A DNA stretch of 64,000 bases, from contig JAANDG010000166.1 of NCBI GenBank assembly GCA_036852015.1, positions 62,001 to 126,000 of the forward strand, written 5' to 3'. The translations under genes were made by a program, and so were the position numbers. Numbering within the stretch: the first letter of the stretch is position 1; each line of letters starts with the position of its first letter. Source of the stretch: Pelodera strongyloides (taxonomy: Eukaryota > Nematoda > Chromadorea > Rhabditida > Rhabditidae). The notes below the pieces were generated by a model that did not search any database, was not told where the DNA came from, and worked only from the letters and a program-made list of their open reading frames with translations. Shown piece after piece: positions 11,401 through 21,298 of the stretch.

Positions 11401-14400
11401 TTGATATAAACCAAAAAAATAAGCCGTAACAAACTTACAGTGCGAGTACAATAATAGCTCCCAGTGTAAAAATATTGCACACGCGGGCGAACATTCTCCA
11501 TTCTCTCGTCAAATAAGCTAGCAACGCGAAGATAATGTAATTTGGAGCCCAGGTAACGACTGAAATTATATCTTGAAATTATATCAACGTAAGCCTCACG
11601 AGCGCGGCATCGTCACGGCACTCATACGGCGCCGTTATCGCACACATACGAGAAAGCAACGGTGTCGCTATCGCACATATACGGCCTGTAACAGTAACAG
11701 AGGGAGGTCACAAAGTTAAAAACACAAGTTTATAAGGCAAGCGCAAATTCGTATCTACAACCTTTCTGGAGCCAAAGAAACCATAAAAATGTTCCGAGGC
11801 CATCATATTCACCACTCCGCTTCCCTCGGGGAAATATTCCCTGGGGACAGAAAATAGCATTCTAAAGTAAGACGCGCAGAGAAAAATACGGGAAATTCCC
11901 CATAGGGAATTGAGTGGTGTATATCGCCTCTGTTTTACATTTTACCAAAAAAATGTTTTGAGGAATTATCTTAATTATCTAGATAAGCAACAACATTCTC
12001 ACCAGTACAAATCCAAAATCGGTGTTTCGTTGGAATACATTCAATGATGAAGACGAAGCTGACACTGAAACCTTCAACTCTGATTGCAATGAAAACTCTA
12101 CTAGAAACACTTAAACATAAACATAAACATTTATTGCAAAAATGCACACACCACAGAGGGTGGAAAATACAATTGAACGAACAACATAAATTTAAGAAAC
12201 AGCCAAACGAAAATAATTCACAGGGAACATAATACACACTACAACACCACACGGGGGAACAAGAACAAGAACACGTTTTCAATATCACCAAGATAATCAC
12301 ATATCAAATACTTCGAGTAAAGAGTGGAAAATTGCCAAGTGAAGCCTGCCCACGCCTAACTTGGGGGGATAATAATAAATAATGAATATTCCAAAGGTAT
12401 GTATACTGCTGTGAGACCTCCCCAAGCCTTACAGGATTAATGTAAAACATTCAAATTTGGAGAAAGACAAAAAATGGAAAAGAACGGGTAGTTTTATAGA
12501 AATTCCAGGCTTTTTGGCCGGTATTTTGACACCGGAACGGAAGTTTGCCGTTGTTAGCAAATGTTTGCCACAAAGCTTTGTGACTACAAGATGTATATAT
12601 GGTACAAAATGCGCAGTGGGACCAGGATGCGAATACATAATGTCTCTAAGAGACACATGATGGTATCTGAAGCAAACCTACCAAATTCAGTCTTTCAAGT
12701 GCCACCTGAAATTGATTAGAAGTACGTAACTTCAGTATATCAGCAGGGAGTTGCATAAGCCAATTGGCCGAGCGAATAAAGAAACTATTTTTGAAAGCAT
12801 TGTTCCGTATGAACGGAAGACGGAAATTATACAGTTTTGTTCGCCCATTAGTGGGCTTAGGCCGGAAGTATTTACTCCGGCTTAACCGGACTTCGCCGGA
12901 AAGAATCTTAAACGCAAGGACCAAATCCTTGCGAATTCTCCTCTCCTGAAGCGAAACAAGACCTAAACGACATAAACGCTCACTGTAACTTGGAAGTTCA
13001 GAGTACGAATGCACACCAAAACATTTAAAATAAACAATGCGAGTAAAACTTGATTGCACACGTTCGATTTTACGAATATCCTTTAATTTAAAAGGGCTCC
13101 AAACTGAACTAGAGAATTCCAGTTTAGGAAGCACCCACGTCTTAAAACAATGAACTAACACAGTAGGATCACGAATACGAACAATACGTAGAAGAATATG
13201 CATTTTCCAAACTGAAGAATTATATACCAAATTTAAATGCTCATTGAATTGAAGATTATTCTGTATTTTTACTCCTAGATCCCGAACTGAATTAACTTCC
13301 AGTAGAGGAGTATTTGCGATTTGGTAAACACATTTAGCATTCCCAGTACCTATGTACAAAGAGTGACATTTGTGGTAGGCTATTTCCAATTGCCAAGAAT
13401 TACACCACTGCAACAAAGAGTCAATAGAGTTTTGCATACAAATATGAGCACGGTTTTGTTCTTCACGATTGTATACCACATATACCTTAATGTCATCAGC
13501 AAAACACCTAACTTTTACTTGGAACCTTTCAAGAGTTTGTGGGAGATCAGATACATAAAATAGGAAAAGTAGCGGTCCGAGAACACTGCCCTGAGGGACT
13601 CCGCTGGTAACTTGATAACGAGAGGAATATACATCATTTATTTTAACAGTAAATGTTCGAGCAACGAGGAAAGATTCAATCCATTTCAGCAAATTAAGAG
13701 GTACACCAGATGATCGTAGTTTGTGCAGTAATTTAGGATGAGACACCTTATCAAAGGCCTTGGCGAAATCATAGTAAACGACATCAGTACATTTTCCCTG
13801 ATCGTTTGCTTGTAACCACTCATATTGTACATCAAGCAGTTGTGATTCAACAGAGCGGCCGCGAACAAACCCGTGTTGTTGTTCCGGAATAAAACCATTA
13901 AGTGTGAAATGATCATAGAGCCAACGACATAATAATTTCTCCATTACTTTACAAGGTGTGGATGTAAGCGAAATTGGACGAAAATCAGATGCCAGAGCCG
14001 GATTCGTCTTTTTTGCAAGTGGGATAATTATTGATTCTTTCCATGGCGACGGAACGGCTCCCACTTCAAGAGATAGATTGAATATAAATGATAAAGGAAG
14101 AGCAAGAGAGGCATGACATTTTCTAAACACTATTTGCGGTATTTTATCAGGTGGAATAGAACAGCCAGATTTCAATGATTTGAGAATAGAAGTGAGTGTA
14201 TGAGGAAGTATAACCGGAATTTGCATATTAACCAGACGTTGGTGAACAGGCGGCAAAGTGCCATCATCTAGTGTAAAAACTGACACGAATTGTTGGGCTA
14301 AGGCTTCAGCCTGCTCTAACGGCCTTACCAGTAGGTTACTAGAAGGTGAGGATCTAAAACTTGTGACAGCAGAAGGACGTTATAGAGGAACGATTATTTA

Positions 14401-17400
14401 AATAGGCATAAAATTTAGTTTTATGAAGTGATTTCAAGAATCTACGTTGTCTATAAGCTTCAAACAGCTGTAGGTGATTGTTTAACTCACGGCATATATG
14501 TCTATATGAATCAGCAAATTGAGGAGTTTCGTGAGACGAGAGAGATTTGAATAAACGTTGTTTGGCCGCAATAAGATTTCTAATATGTGTAGGATATTGT
14601 TCATAATTAGGCTTTTTGGCAAAGATAGGAGTATGCTGATGAACTACCAAATAAAGATATTCTAAGAAGTTACTGTAAAGTTCATCTAAAGAGGTATATG
14701 GTACCAAAATGCTTTCCCAATTGGTGTCTTGCAAAACTGTGTCTATTGCTGTAAAATCTGCTTTCCTATATAGAAAAATGGGATGATAAACACTTTCAAT
14801 AGCAGGAAAAGGGCCGCGGGTGGGAGCCGAAACAAACTGCTTTAAGCCGAGATTATTCATAAATTCTAACGTACACTTCACGCGTATTATTTTCGCTTGA
14901 TATCATTATCTAATAACTAGTCGGAAATCATAGCAGGGTGATGATGTAGCATATTGCGAAAAAAAATTTCACATATTATGAAACGCGGACCTTGGGCAAA
15001 CCGGGAGCCGCCAGAGCGCCACACCTGATCCATTTTCACGCCTAGTGACCGCGGTGTCACAAAAGGTACATTCTAGTGTTGGAGTACTCGTGGCATTCCT
15101 GTGGCAAGCTTCCGGCCACTTGTGCGTTACGTTTTCTTCGCGCGCACTTTTATCGCCATCGGTGCGCGACGCAACCATTAAGTTCTATCATCGTGGGCTA
15201 CATGTAAACTTACGTGGTCAATGCTCCAACCATGGCTCCGACGAAAAACCGTATAAGTACATAGACATCGATATTCGGAGAGAACGAAGACGCCGTAGAG
15301 AAGAAGAGCATTAGAACGAGAGAGATTAGCAGAATCTGAATAGACGCAGAGTTACAAAGTGAGTGAATGCTTGCTGGAAGTCAAGCATTCAAATCAAAAT
15401 AAGGGCCAAATTCAATAACCATCAGATTCAACAGATGACCAGCTGTTGCATGTCATTTCATGTTAATCGACGTAATAATTTTGTGTTGCGAGCTACAAAT
15501 TATTGATGTGGCATATTTATGAATCGTATTCCTAACTATAGGTACATATCGGTAAGCTTTATTTTACGCATAAGTACCAATCTAACTGTGCTGCGAACAA
15601 CGCCGACACATCGTCCGATTATTATTCGCGGTATACTTATAATAAAGTTGAAACGTAGTTCACCTTCCTTCTTCCGTACAAGTCACTATAATGTCCGGCA
15701 ATTGCAGACCCAATCATCAATCCAATCATTTGAAGCGTTGTGCTGAAATGAGTTACTATTATTTTATCAGTTAACTTCGAAATATTCGGCATCAACTGAC
15801 GGTATTATTCGGGCACCCAATTCCTAACTAATGTTTTTCATTGTTCTTACAATTCGGTGGTCATTACACTAAGAACACCAGTCCAACTACACTACTGACT
15901 ACACTACACAATTATGCACTGAGTGCCTACACTTATGGGATTAATAGCAGAGCACATAATACAAAAAGAAACCTGAATTTAGTTTTGTCCGTGACACCAA
16001 CTTTCTCAACCACTGTATCTAGCCAAGTATACGTCCGCCGGCCGCACCATTGTTCAAACTAAATAAAATAAAGCATAAATTCCACAATTTGGAAATGAAA
16101 ATTGGTTTAATACACAGGTTTTGTGTTATTGAGTTGAATATCCAAGGGAACAAAAACATTACCTCAACAGTAGCACTATAGAATTCGTAGGTCAGTATTG
16201 GTTGTTGACACGAAATATCTGCATCCCACTGTGCACAAATTTCAGCCTAAAGTGAAATTAGGAAATAGTTTATTTAGCATATACTGAGTACTTTGGCACT
16301 ACTTTGGCACCCCCGAGAGCGCGCGCAAATCCGTCGCCGATCTCACAGTCAAGGTTGAGTGCAGGAGCACAATTTCCTATTGTTTGACTACTACGTCAAT
16401 TACAGTACCCGGGTAAACAAGGAAACATTCTGTATGATAATTGAGTTTATTCGCAGAATTTACTGTATTAATTGCTCACCTTTGTGGTTCCATTGTACTC
16501 GACGCCGTCGCATCCGATTATCTTCGGAGGCACAACACCAAAGATATTGAACACCTAATTAGTTTTTTTTTTTCATTAATTATAACATTCATTTTTCATT
16601 AATTATAACATTCGAAGGGACATTTGTCACTCGCAGGCAGTGGCCCCCTATCACCGCTTGCGAAAGTTGGCGCGCAAGCAGCAATGTTGCACTCCGCGCG
16701 TACGTTTCACCTCGATGCACCACTATTTTTGTGTCGTGAGCCGCGCCCATGCCCTTTGCACGCCAAGTTTATTTTCCCTAATTATTCTGCCGGTAAGCAT
16801 CTATACGATACTGGTAACCAAAGTACACCTTACTCAAAATACTGCTCCCCTTATCAACCAAACTGATTAATGTGTTTTAGTTGGTCTTTGCTTGTATTTA
16901 TGGCGGGGAAAGGATAGAAAGCGGTTTAAGGTCTGATTAGAAGGGTTGAGCGATAACAATGTTCAGAGTGCGAAAAGTAGACTATTTCCGATGGAAAGAA
17001 CATTATGAGCATGAACTGTGGTGGTCACTCAATAGGAAAATTCAATAGAAGAAATCTTGATTGAGAGACCCGAATCTCTCTTTTCCTACATCATTTTTCC
17101 TGCCGGCTACAGTGCACCAGCTGAACGGAGCTTCATATCAAGTCTATCCATTATCAACAAACTACAAACTCTGGGATCCTTGATTTGGAAACTTTTTGTA
17201 CTGATTGTGGTTTTTATCGGGTGAACAATAGACACCAAAAAAAGTACGGGGCGATTTAAATTGTCCCCATCCCTTTTAAAAAATAATTGTCAGCGAATCT
17301 GATAGCGCATTGATGGGATATGATATGTATGTATATGTAGCATCCGTTACCTTTCTGGCAAGTACAGCAACTCAATTCAATAATCACCAACCACGTTGCT

Positions 17401-17499
17401 CAACATCGTGAATATGAGCATTTCATTGAAAAGAAGAATTATTAATTGATATTTATCCAGTTGGAATATATCATCGATTCTTTGGACTTTTTTACCCAT
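5622..17499 (-). CDS. SLC22/organic cation transporter-like MFS protein, 16 exons
   Basis: Exons: 17499-17392, 16554-16480, 16246-16163, 15742-15664, 15335-15214, 12064-12003, 11559-11439, 11098-10996, 10575-10466, 10058-9990, 9527-9413, 9107-8993, 7064-6985, 6554-6441, 6249-6178, 5759-5622. All have GT-AG borders, and phases agree except at the 16163/15742 junction. The product is about 522 residues, usual for SLC22. Evidence for the family: a large Cys/Trp-containing loop between TM1 and TM2, the TM2-3 signature GHYSDLYGRRK, the TM4 motif IIECIPTKHRFW, and the cytoplasmic loop EESPKFLVQKKKRKEAL after TM6. After the TM8 region comes LVDHFGAHRVGRKLL, then VAEQFPTPIRN, and the C-terminal FLKESKGVPLP. 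It should be a 12-TM plasma-membrane carrier; the substrate cannot be read. The start ATG lies 13 nt after TTTCAG, suggesting a trans-splice site. A LINE fills most of the intron 15213-12065. Confidence 0.88.
6686..6859. mobile_element. MITE, CTACGTTCTCAGGCGCGC family (copy 1)
   Basis: Inverted ends CTACGTTCTCAGGCGCGC and GCGCGCCTGAGAACC enclose about 170 bp with further internal palindromy. The interior (CGCAGAAAAGAGG) recurs in the copy at 47484-47668. It lies in an intron of the SLC22-like gene. No coding capacity. Confidence 0.75.
7362..7632 (+). repeat. Dispersed direct repeat GAGACACTCCCGGGCG, three copies
   Basis: GAGACACTCCCGGGCG occurs at about 7364, 7549 and 7609. The first and last copies continue with GCGTTCGTTT. 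It is intronic (SLC22-like gene) and GC-rich compared with its surroundings. Function unknown. Confidence 0.6.
8271..8512 (+). repeat. 162-nt near-pure poly-G tract between 34-bp direct repeats
   Basis: 8305-8466 is almost only G, broken by a few single T and one C. It is flanked by identical 34-bp copies at 8271-8304 and 8479-8512 (AGCGTCCTTTTCTCC...). It lies in an intron of the minus-strand SLC22-like gene, so the pre-mRNA would carry poly-C and the template strand poly-G. It could form G-quadruplexes. The exact length is unreliable in any assembly. Confidence 0.85.
10374..10441 (-). pseudogene. tRNA-derived pseudogene (A and B boxes kept)
   Basis: On the minus strand an A-box-like TAGCTCAGTGGATAGAG and a B box GGTTCGATTCC are correctly spaced. 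CTCCCAA sits where a Gly(CCC)-type anticodon loop would be. The acceptor strands do not pair and the anticodon stem is poor, so this is not a working tRNA. It lies in an SLC22-like gene intron next to the donor of exon 10575-10466. Confidence 0.55.
11799..11927. mobile_element. MITE, GGCCATATTCACCACTC family (copy 1)
   Basis: About 125 bp with inverted ends around TTCACCACTCCG and GAATTGAGTGGTG, and interior GGGGACAGAAAATAGCATTC. The same unit occurs at 23144-23269, 46879-46987 and, inverted, 51596-51723. No ORF. Confidence 0.75.
12646..14286 (-). pseudogene. LINE reverse transcriptase (546 codons, frameshifted from its N-terminus)
   Basis: A non-LTR RT with the successive motifs GFVRGRSVESQLLD, DVVYYDFAKAFDKVSH, SGVPQGSVLGPLLF and the catalytic box FADDIKVY, followed by thumb-like sequence. 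The motif set fits the CR1/Jockey group. The RT frame is open, but it has lost its upstream endonuclease frame, so it is probably non-autonomous now. Confidence 0.85.
14354..14881 (-). pseudogene. LINE endonuclease C-terminus and linker, truncated
   Basis: 175 codons starting in the last part of an APE-type endonuclease (FMNNLGLKQFVSAPTRG), then the basic linker that precedes RT in LINEs. The usual SDH-type motif that should follow is absent, suggesting an internal deletion. The frame stops near the RT frame, consistent with one frameshift. Upstream of 14881 the frame is closed, so the element is 5'-truncated. Confidence 0.65.
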
Positions 17500-17860
17500 T
17501 GTTGGCGAAATACTGAAACTGAAATATTGATTTAATATTTTTGTTAGTTTGAGAGCAAAACCAGTAAATATATAGTAAGGATAACAAGGATTAATAAGCA
17601 CGGTCATTATCTCAATCATCATATTCAGTATTAGGTTTTCTAATACTGCTAATTATGCCTGATCCATGTGTATACTGTGGCTGGTTGAATAAACACACTA
17701 AAGGATTATTTAATCAACAAACATGTGCTAACTAAAGGGAGCGGATACCTATTTACGCAGAAATGTACTATTTTAGATAACAGCTATCTAATAAAATAAG
17801 ATAAATTAGCATCCGCAGCTAGGGATAACCTACGCGTATACATGATTGGTATGAGTTTAA

Positions 17861-18042
17861 AGCGAAATACCAGCCTGTTTTTGAAAAGCACCGTGGACAA
17901 CTGAGTTATCACGTATTTATGCTAATATACTCGATTTTAGCTCGATTTTTTATCATAATTTATGATAATTTGCACAAGCTGCATAAGAGCACAAGAATGC
18001 TGGTCTACTCGATATGTTTCAAAAACGGGCCGGTATTTCGCT
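17861..18042. mobile_element. MITE, TTAA-flanked AGCGAAATACC family
   Basis: 182 bp beginning AGCGAAATACCAGCC and ending GGCCGGTATTTCGCT, with TTAA on both sides. The interior is shared with the copies at 22230, 33971, 34222, 39895, 48221 and 50705 (TTATGCTAAT, AAGCTGCATAAGA, GCTGGTCTACTCGAT). No ORF. Confidence 0.85.
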
Positions 18043-18561
18043 TTAAAGTTCCGTAATAGCCAAAGCAAGACACACAAGATTTATGCATAAATGCCAGACG
18101 TTTATTAGAAAACTAACTCAAATATTAACTTCAAAAGAGGAAGTGATAATAAGTAATGTCCAACGATGTTTTCCCCAGACCTCCGCTCACAACCCTTATC
18201 AATACAAAACCGTTATCACTTAAACCCCTCTTCAATGTGTAACAATTCATATTTATTTACTACCCGAGATCGCTTTCAACATGGCGGGCAACGAAAAATT
18301 GCACTTTTTGCACTCGCAATACGCAGTACGAGAGCAAAATGCAGACGAAATATTCATCGTCTCTCACGGCGTTGCGCTCTTTTAATGAGTATAATAAATA
18401 TTCAAATAGTTATTAATCGTAATAAGTTATCAAATTCAAAATCTATGCCTCAACTTATATGCAAAATTGATCTCAAACTCTGTCATATGTCTTCTCTTAC
18501 CTTGCTGTAAATAAAAATTAATCGTATGTTAAGTATCGAGGCCGTGATTTATTCAAGGGTG

Positions 18562-18848
18562 TCTAAATTATGGGTTTGCCCGTGCCCATAATTTAGTATT
18601 ATTGTGTTGTTGTGTGATTTGTTGTGTTCATGAATATGATTAAATACGAACACATCATTTATTGTCGTCTCGGTGTTAGCAACGACATGGGCACACTGAC
18701 TTGTTAGTTGGGCCGCGGCGCGTCATGGATAGAGAGAGAGCGCCGCGACAACTGTCATGCTATAGAGACCCAGAGAGGATGTAAGGAGTAAACAGCTGAT
18801 TGTGATAAAAGTTGATATTGATAGAAATAGCTGAGCACATCCATTACA
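18562..18848 (-). repeat. 3' LTR of the non-autonomous element
   Basis: 287 bp matching 19897-20183. It contains an internal palindrome-like GC block (GGGCCGCGGCGCGTC with GAGCGCCGCGAC). The outer flank is the TSD GGTG. Confidence 0.9.
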
Positions 18849-18860
18849 TCCCCGCTCCCT
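18849..18860 (-). promoter_or_regulatory. Polypurine tract of the non-autonomous element
   Basis: Minus strand AGGGAGCGGGGA directly before the TGTAATGG start of the 3' LTR. Confidence 0.7.
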
Positions 18861-19876
18861 AAATAGCATGGTCCCCATGCTATCCTAAACCGGCAGTTCC
18901 TAGTCCTTTTGTCCTTTGCCTAAGCCGGCATCCAAAAAGTTGTCACAAAATAATAATTAATGGTGAAGGTGAAAATGGATGGAATGAACGATTAATTACA
19001 ATCACCATTAGTCAAAATCGGCGTCAAAAATAGGCATAAATTATCAATATCCAGCAAAATTCCAATGATCGAATAATAACAAAAGCGATGGAGACAAAAA
19101 TTCAGTGCGCCAAAACAAACACAAAATGTAAACTTCAACCATGATCTTACAAATTCAAATGATGTTAGCTTCAAAAATGTGCTCGGAGTGTGCCTCCACA
19201 ACATACACAATAAAAATTCACAACAATCTTCAGTTATATTCACAATCTCAAAAATTTAGGTTCGAGTTTAGCATCTCTCCTAGAATAGTCATCGAAAAAC
19301 TACATCAAAAGAAATGAGGGACAAAGATATTCAAAGGACCCTATTGAAATATCTTATTTGGAATTATTCTTATTATCATTATTTCTCCCGAAAGGCGTTA
19401 AAACGGTCAAACGGTCAGCCTTCCCTATCCTCCCACATCCTACGCTGCCGTTAAAAGTTACGCTTCTTGAGCGGGGCCCTTATTATTATTACAAATATAT
19501 TTATATCAATATGACCTAGCACAATCGGGGTGTCCCTGAGCTGCATCTGCCTTATACTTTTAGAAAAAAAATGATGACTAAACAGTGACTAGCGAAAATT
19601 CTAAATTAGGGCGCCAGCTTACACTATTAACTGGATAATCAATAATACCGGGAATTTGTGCAGCTCCATGTTCTCGTTTACCCGTCTTCACCGGCCTCTT
19701 GAGAATACAGTGTGGCGCAGGAATGTATTGTCAATTTAAAACAGCACTGGGGCAATATGCTGGACAGAAGAAAATAAAATTAATTGAATAAATATGGGGA
19801 GATTGTGATGAATGTTATAAATTAGCAGTGATCGGGCAATATAGATGTAGGTTCTCTGGATCGGAATAGAATAGAT

Positions 19877-19896
19877 CCAGCCCGAAGCGGTCGCCA
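19877..19896 (-). promoter_or_regulatory. Primer-binding site matching tRNA-Arg(ACG)
   Basis: The minus strand reads TGGCGACCGCTTCGGGC right after the 5' LTR. Its first 10 nt are the reverse complement of the mature 3' end GCGGTCG-CCA of the tRNA-Arg encoded at 37688-37760. Pairing stops there. Confidence 0.7.
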
Positions 19897-20183
19897 TCTA
19901 AATTATGGGTTTGCCCGTGCCCATAATTTAGTATTATTGTGTTGTTGTGTGATTTGTTGTGTTCATGAATATGATTAAATACGAACACATCATTTATTGT
20001 CGTCTCGGTGTTAGCAACGACATGGGCACACTGACTTGTTAGTTGGGCCGCGGCGCGTCATGGATAGAGAGAGAGCGCCGCGACAACTGTCATGCTATAG
20101 AGACCCAGAGAGGATGTAAGGAGTAAACAGCTGATTGTGATAAAAGTTGATATTGATAGAAATAGCTGAGCACATCCATTACA
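19897..20183 (-). repeat. 5' LTR of the non-autonomous element
   Basis: 287 bp matching 18562-18848. The outer flank is the TSD GGTG (20184-20187). Confidence 0.9.
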
Positions 20184-21298
20184 GGTGGTTCAACAAAATT
20201 TGTGACTTTTTTGCACAAGTTCTTACAATTAGCAGAGTAGATGAGGAGAGATCCGGATGAAAAATTGCTCGGTCTTCCGCTTCGGTATCCATATACAAAC
20301 TTCTAAATCGTGACAAACTTGATTGCTCTATTACCGTAATAATAAACATTTTCGTCCCATATGAGCGTGTTTCTGTATTTCAATACAGTGTTCAAGTCTT
20401 GTCTTGAACGCAGAGGCACGATGCTCTTATTCAGACGTGTCCTTGATTTTCCTTAGCATTTTGCTGGCAATAATGCAGCAGCTACGAACATGAGTCGGCT
20501 GTTTGCCAATAAGGGAAGCTCCGGCATGCTTTACTAACTCTTCTGGTATGTTTAACTACGGTATCTAATAAAACAACCGACAAAATTCCGGTTCTAAATA
20601 GGCTAGCACCGCTTATGGATGGATGTTTCGGCGTAGACTACCCATTGAAGGAAACAAACCGGTATGTATAAATCTGGTTGATGAAACATTTAGCTTATAA
20701 CACGTCGTCATTAACAACTTAACGGTTCACCTAAATTCCGTGCATTATCAGAATTGCACTCGTGGCGTGGGGCACCCAAATTTTCAAACAATATATATTT
20801 CTAATTTCTAGTCTCGCAGTTATTACATTAAAGGGGTTAATTACAATTGAAGTGAGGTGTAAGCTAGGTCAAAAACGATCCAATTAAAGTTATTTACACT
20901 CTCCCATACATTTGAACCACGAAAATACTTTTTAAATAATATTAACAAAACCATTCCCAATACCCCTTAGTATAGAACAACACCGATAAAACAACGTTTT
21001 TTTTATTCCTGATCAACGTCTACAAAACAGATATTTGAAAAACAAACAAAACAATAACAAATGATAAACGATTCAAACATAAAATATCCTAACTACGCAC
21101 TAGTTCTACCAAAACCTTGGATTAAGCTACGTTGACGAAACTAATGGTCATCCTTGAACAGGACATTCAAATATCAAAATAGATTTGAGAGAATTTAATT
21201 ACTCTCCTCGCCTCGCAGCGCGATATGACCTACTAGCTGATATAGGAAAAATAATTAAAATAACCAAAATTTACATTGTCAATAACTTGCATCCATAT

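Larger units (their letters stand above)
12646..14881 (-). mobile_element. Decayed CR1/Jockey-group LINE inside an SLC22-like gene intron
   Basis: Two minus-strand frames carry the end of an endonuclease/linker (14881-14354) and a reverse transcriptase (14286-12646). The 5' part is missing upstream of about 14881 and a frameshift near 14375 separates the frames. The 3' UTR may reach the ATAAACATAAACAT repeats near 12114-12135; some non-LTR elements end in short tandem repeats, but this end is not proven. Same strand as the host gene. Confidence 0.85.
18562..20183 (-). mobile_element. Non-autonomous LTR retrotransposon (1622 bp)
   Basis: Two 287-bp LTRs (18562-18848 and 19897-20183), with no difference that I can see, flank 1048 bp of non-coding DNA. 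The 4-bp direct repeat GGTG lies on both outer sides. On the minus strand the LTR begins TGTAATGGATG. The 5' LTR is followed directly by the primer-binding site TGGCGACCGC, and the 3' LTR is preceded by the purine run AGGGAGCGGGGA. No gag or pol; the longest internal ORF is about 80 codons without recognisable domains. It must be mobilised in trans. The gypsy element at 1-5090 is a possible relative (both LTRs start TGTAAT), but their primer-binding sites differ. Confidence 0.9.
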
